Assembly (NCBI GenBank): GCA_002280405.1
Contig: NCDY01000017.1
Span: 1-36,909, forward strand
DNA length: 36,909 nt
Reading direction: 5' to 3'
Origin: Rhodobacterales bacterium 32-66-9
Lineage (GTDB): Bacteria; Pseudomonadota; Alphaproteobacteria; Rhodobacterales; Rhodobacteraceae
The translations under genes were made by a program, and so were the position numbers. Under the pieces are notes generated by a model, which was not told the DNA's origin, ran no database searches, and was given only the letters and a program-made list of their open reading frames with translations. Each line of letters starts with the position of its first letter. Position 1 is the stretch's first letter. Below, piece after piece: positions 1-7,925 of the stretch.

Positions 1-489
1 CCCCTGGTCGCCGACACCGATGGCGACGGTGCGAACGATCTGGCGGATGCCGACGCGACTTTCGCGCCGAACCCGATCGACACTTCCGGCGCCCCGGCCC
101 CGTTCAAGATCAGCGAGCTTCTGGTCGAGAACAACGTCGAACCCGGCACCAGCAAGCCGGCACCGGACCATCTGGAGATCGCGGTGACGAACAGCGGCAC
201 CACGGCCCTGACCGGCTTCTCGATCTATTACACCTTCACCGACAAGGACACCGGCAAGGTGGAAAGCGTGTTCCGCACGCTTGACGGCTTCTCTGTCCCG
301 GCCGGGGGCGAGGCGCGGATCCAGTTCGACGACGGCAAGGCTGCCGGGCATTTCCGCGCCAATCCGAACTCGATCTACATCACCTCGCAGGCCGGAAAGG
401 TTGTCGACGTGATGCTGAAGCTGGACGGCTTCGCGCCGGTCACGGCCCAGGTCATGAAGGACAAGGGTGGTGCCGAAGCGGCGGACTGA
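1..489 (+). CDS. C-terminal part of a secreted protein with an acidic calcium-loop-like motif (5' end outside window)
   Basis: The frame is open from base 1 to a TGA at 487-489, so only the last 162 residues are seen and the true start lies outside the window. The visible part opens with DTDGDGANDLADAD, an acidic Asp/Asn-rich loop like those in thrombospondin type 3 or dockerin-like calcium sites. A Thr/Ser/Val-rich stretch of about 110 residues follows that reads as one beta-sandwich domain, ending in a short Lys/Glu-rich tail. Low cysteine and aromatic content fits an exported protein. The family is not recognised. A strong hairpin follows 24 bases after the stop, so this gene probably ends its transcript. 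Confidence 0.6.
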   Translation, partial: PLVADTDGDGANDLADADATFAPNPIDTSGAPAPFKISELLVENNVEPGTSKPAPDHLEIAVTNSGTTALTGFSIYYTFTDKDTGKVESVFRTLDGFSVPAGGEARIQFDDGKAAGHFRANPNSIYITSQAGKVVDVMLKLDGFAPVTAQVMKDKGGAEAAD

Positions 490-512
490 CGAGTTCGGCG
501 CGCGGGCGACCG

Positions 513-542
513 GGGTGCCGCAAGGGTTTTCTTGCGGCACCC
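513..542 (+). terminator. Hairpin terminator after the partial secreted-protein gene
   Basis: A perfect 12-bp stem (513-524 paired with 531-542) with loop GGTTTT follows the stop at 489. The T run after it is weak (CCATTTT), so termination strength is uncertain. Confidence 0.6.
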
Positions 543-692
543 GAACCATTTTCGGCCGGGATGAGGCCGGATCACGGAACCGGGAACTTGGTGACAAACT
601 TGCAACCTTCGCGTCAGGCGATCGGCAGCTCGGGCGACCAGATTGGTGTCATGGCAGCGATGGGCGCTGCTGAAGCTGAAAAGGAAAGACCA

Positions 693-1355
693 ATGCAAAC
701 GAAACCCAAGTCGAGCTTTGCCAAGCTGATGCTGGCGACCCTGGCAGGATCACTGGCCCTTGGAACGGCCATGTCCACCATCGTACGGGCTGAATCGAGC
801 CCGGACGATGCGGCGACCGTCCAGGCGCTGGGCAGCGCGAAGATCTCGCTTGCCGACGCGATCCGCACCGCCGAAGGCGCGGGCCAGGGCATGGTCGTGG
901 GCGGCGAGTTCACCATGAAGGACGGCAAGCCGGTGTTCAACGTGACCACCCAGAACGGTGCGACCGAAATCGACCACCTGATCGACCCGGCAACCGGTGC
1001 CATCCTTGGCAGCACCCCGGCTGCTGAAAATGGCGAAGGGGACGAAGAAGGTCAGAAGGCTGGTGACGAAGGGACGGAACTGACCGCGCTGCAAGGTGCC
1101 AAGATGACCCTGTTGCAGGCCATCACCACGGCCGAAGCCCAGGGCGGCAAGGCGCTTTCGGCGGAGTACGGCCAGGAGAACGGCGCTCTGGCAGTGTCGC
1201 TTGAGATCGCTGACGCCTCTGGCAAGACGACCGAACTTCGGATCGATGCCGTGACCGGAAAGGTCCTCGCCTCCGGCGAAGAGTCTGGCGAGCAAGGCGG
1301 CGACGGCGACGGCGAAGGCGACGGCGGAGACTCTGGCGAAGAGCAGGAAGGCTGA
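693..1355 (+). CDS. Exported protein with two tandem PepSY domains and an acidic Gly-rich tail
   Basis: The 220-residue protein starts at the ATG at 693, preceded by AAGGAAAG at 681-688; a longer in-frame opening to 561 has no ribosome site and would bury the signal peptide. Residues 1-33 are a signal peptide (Lys-rich start, hydrophobic core, VRA-E cleavage). Two PepSY-like units follow, about residues 45-105 and 131-191. Each starts with AK(I/M)(S/T)LxxAIxTAE and ends with IDxxTGx(I/V)L. The last 30 residues are almost all Gly, Glu, Asp and Ser. PepSY domains are known as periplasmic inhibitor or ligand-binding modules, some of them acting with sensor kinases. The gene lies upstream of mprF and a two-component system, which suggests an envelope-sensing role; this is inference. 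Confidence 0.8.
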   Translation: MQTKPKSSFAKLMLATLAGSLALGTAMSTIVRAESSPDDAATVQALGSAKISLADAIRTAEGAGQGMVVGGEFTMKDGKPVFNVTTQNGATEIDHLIDPATGAILGSTPAAENGEGDEEGQKAGDEGTELTALQGAKMTLLQAITTAEAQGGKALSAEYGQENGALAVSLEIADASGKTTELRIDAVTGKVLASGEESGEQGGDGDGEGDGGDSGEEQEG

Positions 1356-1368
1356 CCCCGACAGCCTG

Positions 1369-1401
1369 GCCCGCTGCCCCCGACCGGGGCGGCGGGCTTT
1401 T
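1369..1401 (+). terminator. Rho-independent terminator after the PepSY gene
   Basis: A 12-bp GC-rich stem (1369-1380 with 1386-1397, one G-U pair) and a 5-base loop are followed at once by TTTT at 1398-1401. It lies 13 bases after the PepSY stop and separates that gene from mprF. Confidence 0.8.
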
Positions 1402-1533
1402 CCATGTGCGGGCCTGACCGTGACCGGCCGCGTGCAGGGTGGCACCCCCCCGGGGGCAACCCGGGCGTCCGATCCTGTTGCGGGGCCGTCGCGCCAGCAG
1501 CATACTCTGATCTCGGCACTTCAGCGGGGCGGC

Positions 1534-4182
1534 ATGATGACGGCAGGACACGAGGACGAAAACGGCGCCGACCGTCCCGCCGCAATCGGCCTTTGGGCCA
1601 GGCTGGGCCCCACGCTGCCCTATCTTCTGGCGGCAGGCCTTTTCGCCCTTGGCCTTTACGCCCTCTATCGCCTGCTTGCGCCGGTCAACCTTGCCGATGT
1701 CGCGACCCAGATCCGCGCGACACCCTGGACGACCCTGGCCCTGGCGATGACGGCAACGCTGCTGGGCTACCTGTCGCTGGCCGGGTATGACTGGTCCGCC
1801 TTGCGCTATATCGGCAAGCCCCTGCCGATCCCGGTGGTGCTGACCGGCGGGCTGATGGCCTATGCTTTCGGCAACACCATCGGCCTGACGGCGGTCTCGG
1901 GCGGGGCGGTGCGCTGGCGCCTCTATTCGGGGCTGGGGCTCGACGGTTATGATGTCGCGGCGGTGTCGACCTTTGCGGCGGTGTCGTTCGGGGTGGCCGC
2001 AACGCTTGTCGGACTTGGCGCGCTGGCGCTTCACCCCGGCGCGCTGGCGTCGATCCTGCCGTTTCCGGCGGGCACGATCCGGGCAGCCGCCGTCGGCCTG
2101 ATCGCGGTGCAGGTGGTGCCCCTGTTCTGGGCCTCGGCCAGGGGAAGCAGCCTGCGGATACGGGGCGTTGCGCTGCGCGTGCCGTCGTTGCCGATCCTGG
2201 CCGGGCAGATCCTGTTCAGCCTGGGCGACATCGGCTTTTCCGCGCTGACGCTGTATCTGTTCCTGCCTGCCGGAGATCTTGGCTTCTTCACCTTCCTTGC
2301 GGTCTTCGCGGCGGCGACCATGGCCGGCATCATCAGCCATGTTCCCGGCGGGATCGGCGTGTTCGAGACCGTGGTCATCGCCGCGATGCCACCGGGCACG
2401 CCGGTCGGCCAGGTGGCGGCGGCGCTGCTGCTGTACCGGCTGGTCTACTATCTGCTGCCGTTCCTTGCCGCCCTTGTCGTCCTGGCCCTCTACGAGACCT
2501 GGCGCGCGGCAGGCGGGCGCGTCACCGCGGGCGGCGTCGGGCGGGCGCTGGTCGCGGTCGAGCCCGGATTGCGCGCCGTCGCCCCGGTCGCCCCGCCGGT
2601 TCTGGCGGCCATGGTCTTCGGATCGGGAGTCTGGATGAGCTTCTCGGCCCTGATTCCGCCCCTGTCCGACGCGGCCGAAGCGGCCGAGGCGCTGTTCCCG
2701 CTGGCCTTCGTCGAAGGCTCGGCGCTGGTCTCCAGCGCGGTCGGCGCGGTGCTCATCCTCTTGTCGTTTGGCATCCTGCGGCGCAGTTCGGGCGCGTTCT
2801 GGCTGACCATCGCGGCGCTGGCCGCCGGCATCGTGGTCGCCCTGGTCCAGGGCCTCGACTGGGAGCGCGCGACCGGGCTTCTGCTCGTCATCGTGCTTCT
2901 CAGTCCGTTCCGGCACGGCTTTCACCGCCGCGCCACGCTGACTCATGCCGTTTTCGCGCCGGGATGGATTGCCCTGGTGCTGGCGACGCTGGCGGCGTTC
3001 GGCTTCGTCCTGGTCTTCGCCCACAGGGGGACACCCTACGCGCAAGAGCTTTGGTGGCAGTTCGCGCTGGACGCGCGCGCGCCGCGCGCCTTGCGCGCGG
3101 CTCTGGTGGCCAGCCTGATCCTGGGCCTCGCGGCGCTGTGGCTTTTGTTGCGGGCGCCGACGTTGCGGGCGGGGCCGCCCGGGCCGGATGACCTCGCCCG
3201 CGCCGCAACCATCGTCGCCGGGTCCGACAGCCCGGACGCGGGTTTCGCGCTGACCGGGGACAAGACCCTGGTGTTTTCGGACGATGGACGCGGGCTGGTC
3301 ATGTTCGGAGCGGCCGGTCGGTCCTGGCTGGCATTCGGGGGGCCCGTCGGCCCCCGGGACGCGGCGGAAGCGGCCGCACAGATCTTTGTCGATGCCGCGC
3401 GCCGCGCCGGTGCGCGGCCCGTCTTCTATGAGGTCGGCACCGAGGACGTGCCCCTCATGCTCGACCTTGGCCTTGCGCTGCACAAGATGGGCGAAGAGGC
3501 GGTCGTCGATCTTTCGCGGTTTTCCCTCGATGGCCCCGGACACAGGAAACTGCGCGCGGCCCATGCCCGCGCGCTGCGCGACGGCCTGACGCTGGAGCTG
3601 GTTCGCCCCCCGCATGACACTGTTCTGATCGAGGCGCTGCGCCGCATCTCGGACGACTGGCTGGCGGCCAAGAAGACGCGCGAGAAGGGATTTTCCGTCG
3701 GCCGCTTCGATCCGGCATGGCTGGACCGATCGCCGCTTGCCCTTGTGCGTCAGGCGGGCAGGACCGTCGCCTTTGCCAATGTCCTTGTTGCCGGGAACGG
3801 CAGGTGCGCGACGCTTGATCTCATGCGCCACAGCGGCGATGCCCCGCCGGGCACGATGGAGTTCCTGTTCTCGGCCCTCATGCTGCACCTGAAGGGCGAC
3901 GGGGTCCGGACCTTCTCGCTGGGGATGGCACCGCTGTCCGGGCTGGCGCCCGAGCGCAGCCGCAAGCTCTGGGACCGGTTCGGCGCGCTGATCTATCGGC
4001 ACGGCGGGCATTTCTACAATTTTGAAGGGCTGCGTGCCTTCAAGGACAAGTTCGACCCGGACTGGCGGCCGCGTTACCTTGCCGCTCCGTCGTCGCTGCC
4101 GCCGCTTCTGCCCATCGCCGACGCCGCCCGCCTGATCAATGCCGGCGCGAAGGGCCTGGCCAGGCCAGCGGAACCGGCGTGA
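1534..4182 (+). CDS. mprF: Phosphatidylglycerol lysyltransferase/flippase, MprF family
   Basis: MprF moves an aminoacyl group (usually lysine) from charged tRNA to phosphatidylglycerol and flips the product outward, lowering surface negative charge and raising resistance to cationic peptides. The 882-residue protein has the full two-part plan. Residues about 20-490 form a polytopic membrane flippase part with the motif SHVPGGIGVFE near residue 272. Residues about 560-860 form the cytosolic synthase (DUF2156) part, with GDKTLVFSDDG near residue 575, then DDWLAAKKTREKGFS and FSLGMAPLSGL. The ATG at 1534 is chosen because it lies close before the first hydrophobic segment; the frame is open to 1420. 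Which amino acid is transferred cannot be read from sequence. Nearby two-component genes are candidate regulators. Confidence 0.9.
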   Translation: MMTAGHEDENGADRPAAIGLWARLGPTLPYLLAAGLFALGLYALYRLLAPVNLADVATQIRATPWTTLALAMTATLLGYLSLAGYDWSALRYIGKPLPIPVVLTGGLMAYAFGNTIGLTAVSGGAVRWRLYSGLGLDGYDVAAVSTFAAVSFGVAATLVGLGALALHPGALASILPFPAGTIRAAAVGLIAVQVVPLFWASARGSSLRIRGVALRVPSLPILAGQILFSLGDIGFSALTLYLFLPAGDLGFFTFLAVFAAATMAGIISHVPGGIGVFETVVIAAMPPGTPVGQVAAALLLYRLVYYLLPFLAALVVLALYETWRAAGGRVTAGGVGRALVAVEPGLRAVAPVAPPVLAAMVFGSGVWMSFSALIPPLSDAAEAAEALFPLAFVEGSALVSSAVGAVLILLSFGILRRSSGAFWLTIAALAAGIVVALVQGLDWERATGLLLVIVLLSPFRHGFHRRATLTHAVFAPGWIALVLATLAAFGFVLVFAHRGTPYAQELWWQFALDARAPRALRAALVASLILGLAALWLLLRAPTLRAGPPGPDDLARAATIVAGSDSPDAGFALTGDKTLVFSDDGRGLVMFGAAGRSWLAFGGPVGPRDAAEAAAQIFVDAARRAGARPVFYEVGTEDVPLMLDLGLALHKMGEEAVVDLSRFSLDGPGHRKLRAAHARALRDGLTLELVRPPHDTVLIEALRRISDDWLAAKKTREKGFSVGRFDPAWLDRSPLALVRQAGRTVAFANVLVAGNGRCATLDLMRHSGDAPPGTMEFLFSALMLHLKGDGVRTFSLGMAPLSGLAPERSRKLWDRFGALIYRHGGHFYNFEGLRAFKDKFDPDWRPRYLAAPSSLPPLLPIADAARLINAGAKGLARPAEPA

Positions 4183-4321
4183 TCCGGCGACAGCCCCGGC
4201 GGTGCGTCACTGTCCGGCATGCCGGAACTCCGGCAAAGATTGCAGTTTTGTCATGTCGGCGAGAGCTGCGCGACAGCAAGGGGACCCATCTTATCCTGCA
4301 TCGACGCAAGGAGAGATGACG

Positions 4322-4552
4322 ATGCTTGACAGGATACGACTTTTCACCGCCCGCGCGCTTTTCGCGCTGGTCGCCGTCATGAGCCTTGGGCTTGGCCTTC
4401 TGCTGGCAGGGGTTGCAGCGGTCATCGGGGTGCTGATGATCGCGGCGCTTCGCATCCTGGCGGACGGCGCTGACCGCGCTGCCCGGCAAGGCCCGGCGGA
4501 CGGGGAGGCGGCAGACGGTCGCCCCGAGGTGCCGGACGGCCAGCCAGCCTGA
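4322..4552 (+). CDS. Small single-pass membrane protein of unknown function
   Basis: The 76-residue protein starts at ATG 4322, placed 8 bases after AGGAG (4309-4313); an in-frame ATG at 4316 lies too close to that ribosome site. Residues about 10-40 form one long hydrophobic segment rich in Leu, Ala and Val, after a short basic N-terminus. The C-terminal 30 residues are polar and charged (Asp, Glu, Arg, Pro). It sits alone between mprF and the two-component genes with its own hairpin after the stop. No family is recognised. A role with the neighbouring envelope genes is possible but only by position. Confidence 0.7.
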   Translation: MLDRIRLFTARALFALVAVMSLGLGLLLAGVAAVIGVLMIAALRILADGADRAARQGPADGEAADGRPEVPDGQPA

Positions 4553-4587
4553 CGAAACCTGCACCGTCGCCGACGGTGCGGGTTTCG
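4553..4587 (+). terminator. Long hairpin after the small membrane protein gene
   Basis: A 15-bp stem (4553-4567 with 4573-4587, one G-U pair) and a 5-base loop start one base after the TGA. No direct T run follows, though GGTTTT lies about 9 bases downstream. The stem starts with A/T pairs, so the left arm GAAA and right arm TTTC mimic a two-way terminator. Confidence 0.6.
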
Positions 4588-4651
4588 CCAACCGCGGTTT
4601 TGGCCTACTTCGGAACGATTGCCCTGTCCCGTGTCACGCTGGTCCTGCACC

Positions 4652-5323
4652 ATGAAACTTCTTTTGATCGAAGACGACAAGACGATTGCCGACTACGTTC
4701 TGGCCGGCCTGCGCCAGGAAGGGCATGTGGTCGACCACATGGCCGACGGGCGCGATGCCCTGTCCCAGGCGATGGCGAGCGCCTATGACGTGCTGATCGT
4801 CGACCGGATGCTGCCGGGGCTTGACGGCCTTTCCCTGGTCCGGGCCCTGCGCGCCGCCAAGGTGATGACCCCGGCGATCTTTCTGACGGCGCTTGGCGGG
4901 GTGGATGACCGGATCGAGGGGCTGCAGGCCGGTGGCGACGACTATCTGGTCAAGCCCTTCGCCTTCGGCGAGCTTTCCGCCCGGATCGGTGCCCTTGGCA
5001 GGCGGCCCGTCCAGCAGGCGGAGGCAACCGTTCTGACCGCCGACGATCTGCGGATGGACCTGATCCGCCGCACCGTGAAGCGCGGCGATGTCGAGATCGA
5101 CCTTCTGCCGCGCGAATTCGCGCTGCTTGAGCTACTCTTGCGCCGGAAGGGTCGCGTGCAGACGCGCACGATGCTGCTTGAATCGGTCTGGGACATCAGC
5201 TTTGACCCGCAGACCAATGTCGTCGAAACCCATATCTCGCGGCTGCGCGCCAAGGTCGACCGGCCCTTCGAGCGCGAACTGATCCGCACGGTGCGGGGCG
5301 CGGGCTACAAGATCGATGGCTGA
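4652..5323 (+). CDS. OmpR/PhoB-family response regulator
   Basis: The 223-residue protein has a receiver domain (1-115) with acidic pocket E7/D8/D9, phospho-acceptor D51 in IVDRMLPG, T79 and K101 in LVKPF, followed by a winged-helix DNA-binding domain (about 128-223) ending in the usual TVRGAGYKI. All phosphorylation residues are present. The start is the ATG at 4652; an in-frame ATG 33 bases upstream adds residues that families of this type lack. The last 8 bases overlap the start of the kinase gene, so the pair is translationally coupled. OmpR-type regulators bind tandem repeats of 10-11 bp period; such a repeat lies downstream of the kinase at 6939-6960. Confidence 0.92.
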   Translation: MKLLLIEDDKTIADYVLAGLRQEGHVVDHMADGRDALSQAMASAYDVLIVDRMLPGLDGLSLVRALRAAKVMTPAIFLTALGGVDDRIEGLQAGGDDYLVKPFAFGELSARIGALGRRPVQQAEATVLTADDLRMDLIRRTVKRGDVEIDLLPREFALLELLLRRKGRVQTRTMLLESVWDISFDPQTNVVETHISRLRAKVDRPFERELIRTVRGAGYKIDG

Positions 5324-6698
5324 GGGCAAGGGCGCACGGCCCCTCGAACTGTTGAAATCCACCCCGGTCAGACAGGCGGTCGGCGTGGTAAGCCTGATGG
5401 CGGTCATCAGCGTGACCACGACCGCGATTGCCTTCCTGCGCGTTCGGGACGGCCTGGAGGAGACGATCCAGACATCGCTTGACCAGTCGGCGGCCAGCTT
5501 CTCGACCGCCCGCACGGCGGCCGAACTGCGCGACCAGGTGAGTGCCGAAGCGCGGGTTGCCGATGCCGAACAGCGGATCATCGTGCTGCTTTCGGCAGAC
5601 GGCCGGTCGGTCGGAAATGCCGGCGCACGTCTTGACGCAGGCATGCCCGTCATCTTCGCTCAGCCCGAAGACGAGCAGCTTTCGGAGCACGGTTACGAGT
5701 TTCGGGTGATCGCGGATGATCGCGGCACCCTGATCCTTGGCGAAACTCGGGAATCCGTCAACGAAGTCAGCCGGGTGTTCATCGCCCAGGCCGCGTTCAG
5801 CCTGGTGCCGACGCTGCTGCTGTCGCTTGCGGCGGCTCTGGTGATCGCCGCCCGCAGCGCGCGCCGGGTCGTCGGGATCGAGGGCACGCTCGAGCGGTTG
5901 ACAGCCGGGGATCTGAAAGCCCGGGTCGCGGAGGATCCGGCGCGAACGGATGATCTGGCGCGAATCGCCGGGGGGCTTGATCGCATGGCCGCCGCGCAGG
6001 AGGCGTCGGTGGCGGCCCTGAAGCAGGTTTCGGCCGATATCGCGCATGACCTTAAAACCCCGGTCCAGCGCATCGCCGTCCTGATGGCAGAGCTGCGCAA
6101 CCAGACCGGCGAGGGGTCACCCGAAGCCGCGCTGGCCGAGCGGGCGCTGGCCGAAGCCGACCGGGCGGTCGCGGTGTTCCAGTCGCTGCTCCAGATCGCG
6201 CAGATCGAAGGCGGGGGCCCCAGGGGCAGGTTCCGGCCCGTCGATCTGTCGGCCGTCGTAGCCACCTTCGCCGACATCTACGGCCCGGCGGTCGAGGACA
6301 GCGGGCATTCTCTGGCGGTGGACCTGCCATCCGGCAGGCCCGTCCATGTCCGGGGCGACAAGGACCTTCTGGGTCAGGTCGTGGCGAACCTGATCGAGAA
6401 TGCCTTGCGTCACACGCCCAACGGCTCGACCATCCGGCTGACATTGCGGCAGGAGGGCACATCGGTGGTGCTGTCGGTCGCGGACAACGGACCGGGCATC
6501 CCCGAAGCGGAACGTGCGCTTGTCCTCAGACGCCTGTACCGCCGTGAAACCAGCCGCACCACGGAAGGCAACGGCCTCGGGCTTGCCCTTGTCGCGGCCA
6601 TCGCCGATCTGCACGAGGCCCGGTTGCAACTGTCGGACAATGCGCCCGGACTGGTCGTGTCGCTTGCTTTCTCCACCGTCGCGGCCCTGCCCGTTTGA
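5316..6698 (+). CDS. Membrane sensor histidine kinase, HAMP-HisKA-HATPase type
   Basis: The 460-residue protein has a transmembrane segment at about 20-43, a periplasmic region of roughly 110 residues, and a second segment near 155-180. A HAMP linker follows, then the H box DIAHDLKTP with the phospho-accepting His at residue 244. The ATP-binding domain shows the N box NLIENALRH, the G1 box VADNGPGIP and the G2 box GNGLGLALV. All catalytic motifs are intact. It overlaps the response regulator gene by 8 bases and is its partner. The periplasmic sensor region matches no ligand domain that I recognise. A long non-coding stretch follows. Confidence 0.93.
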   Translation: MAEGKGARPLELLKSTPVRQAVGVVSLMAVISVTTTAIAFLRVRDGLEETIQTSLDQSAASFSTARTAAELRDQVSAEARVADAEQRIIVLLSADGRSVGNAGARLDAGMPVIFAQPEDEQLSEHGYEFRVIADDRGTLILGETRESVNEVSRVFIAQAAFSLVPTLLLSLAAALVIAARSARRVVGIEGTLERLTAGDLKARVAEDPARTDDLARIAGGLDRMAAAQEASVAALKQVSADIAHDLKTPVQRIAVLMAELRNQTGEGSPEAALAERALAEADRAVAVFQSLLQIAQIEGGGPRGRFRPVDLSAVVATFADIYGPAVEDSGHSLAVDLPSGRPVHVRGDKDLLGQVVANLIENALRHTPNGSTIRLTLRQEGTSVVLSVADNGPGIPEAERALVLRRLYRRETSRTTEGNGLGLALVAAIADLHEARLQLSDNAPGLVVSLAFSTVAALPV

Positions 6699-7263
6699 CC
6701 GGGTGCCTGCGCTGCGATCCTTCCGAACGGTGTTCGCACGCCAGTCGACAGCTTGAACGTCCTTGAAGACGCCCGCCTGGCAAGCGCCCCAATTCATCCG
6801 GCGCGCGCGGGACCAGGGTCCTGGAGGGGCGGCACCGTGGCGAGCCGACCAGCCGCGACGCCGGGGCGGTCGCCGCCGGGCAGGCGACCCTTTGAATGAG
6901 GCGCGGGGACCGGGCAGCGGCAGCGTCGCCGCGCCCCGCTGCAATGTCGCTGTAATGTCTGCGCGGGTCGCGCGTCTTTAGTGATATGGGGCAGCCCGAC
7001 ACTCTGGTTCCCCGCTGGCGCAAGCGATCAGGAAAGGACTGCGATCCGATCATGAACCTCGACCCGCATCCTGTCGCGGCTTCGCCATCGGGCGGGGGTG
7101 CCTTTGGCCCGAGGGACGCTTGCGGCAGGCAAGAGTCATATCCGAGGTCGCTTTGGCGCCAACCGCATGCCCGTTTCGCACAATCGCTGGCGACGACGGG
7201 TCTGGGCTCTGGCTGCGACAGGCAGGGGCCGACCGCAGCAACGGCAAACATGGAGACTGCAGG
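6699..7263. other. 565-base gap between the kinase gene and the DUF2933-like gene
   Basis: No convincing gene is seen. Short open frames (for example 6763-6981 and 6986-7267) lack good ribosome sites and protein-like composition. The stretch holds the tandem 11-bp repeat at 6939-6960 and an A/T-rich TTTAGTGATAT at 6977-6987 that could serve as a -10 region. If transcription starts near 6990, the next gene has a leader of about 270 bases, which could hold regulatory RNA; no known riboswitch is recognised. Confidence 0.5.
6939..6960 (+). promoter_or_regulatory. Tandem direct repeat typical of an OmpR-family binding site
   Basis: CTGCAATGTCG (6939-6949) is followed directly by CTGTAATGTCT (6950-6960): two 11-base units with 9 of 11 matches. 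An 11-bp period places both half-sites on one helix face, as in Pho-box-like sites. The nearby TGATAT at 6982-6987 could be the -10 of the regulated promoter. The response regulator gene just upstream is the obvious candidate protein, by inference. Confidence 0.45.
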
Positions 7264-7554
7264 ATGACGTGGATCACCGACAACTGGGTTTTCCTTCTGA
7301 TCGGAGCGGCGTTCATAGCGTTCCATCTGTTCGGTCACCGCGGCCACGGTGGCCACGGCGGCTTTGGCGGCCATGGTGGCCACGGCGGCAATGACGGCAA
7401 TGCGGTCGGGCGCGGCAACCGGCCGGAAGACCATGCCGGCCATGGCTCTCCGCCGCCGGCCGCAACGGCAGCCGACGAACCCGGAAAGCCACTGGCGGCG
7501 GATCAGGAAGCGGCACCTGCCGCGTCCAAGTCGCCGCACCGCCACTCGTGCTGA
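7264..7554 (+). CDS. Small DUF2933-like membrane protein with Gly/His-rich segment
   Basis: The 96-residue protein starts at ATG 7264, 8 bases after GGAG at 7252-7255. Residues about 4-24 (ITDNWVFLLIGAAFIAFHLF) form one membrane segment. Next comes a run of GHGGHGG-type repeats (about 25-45), then a Pro/Ala/Glu-rich tail ending in HRHSC. Short proteins with this plan (DUF2933) are often found beside copper or heavy-metal genes. The many His residues and terminal Cys fit metal binding, but this is not proven. It faces the MFS gene convergently and follows a possible response-regulator site. Confidence 0.7.
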   Translation: MTWITDNWVFLLIGAAFIAFHLFGHRGHGGHGGFGGHGGHGGNDGNAVGRGNRPEDHAGHGSPPPAATAADEPGKPLAADQEAAPAASKSPHRHSC

Positions 7555-7925
7555 GAAACGCGCCTTCATCATGCGCCGCCTGTGGGGGAGCGCCCCTGTC
7601 GGCGAGCGCCTGCGACGTGGCCCGTCCGGTCGCCCGGTGCCGGGGCGAGGCGGGTGCGATCTGCGACAGTTCTTTCCTTTGCCACCGCAGTCGATGACCG
7701 ATGACACCACCCGCCCGTGAAGTCAGTATTCGGACGGTTCTGCGCTTGGTCCGGACACATCGTCCCACCGGGACGGTCCGGGTGCGGGCTGCCCTTTGTT
7801 CCGGCACGGGCGGCGCGGCGGCGGACGGGCTGGTCGAGGACATGGTTCCGCCCGGGCAGCCCGGCGCGGACACGGCGGCCGACCCCTGTGTGAGCAAAGG
7901 CGGAGGTCCGCTGGCGGGGCGGACG
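7555..7925. other. 371-base gap between convergent genes, nothing recognised
   Basis: The stretch lies between the DUF2933-like gene (plus) and the end of the MFS gene (minus). No gene with a ribosome site, no clear terminator hairpin and no repeat were found. Confidence 0.4.

Noticed and set aside
1123-4011. Very long open frame (962 codons) on the minus strand opposite mprF
   Set aside because: Arg/Gly/Gln-rich shadow of mprF; no domain, no ribosome site, and the plus strand gives a full MprF.
6986-7267. 93-codon open frame upstream of the DUF2933-like gene
   Set aside because: Starts inside the putative -10 region, no family-like sequence, and overlaps the better-supported gene.
7320-7400. 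GGCCACGG-type repeats considered as a tandem DNA repeat or CRISPR-like array
   Set aside because: They encode the Gly/His segment of a small protein and lack regular spacers.
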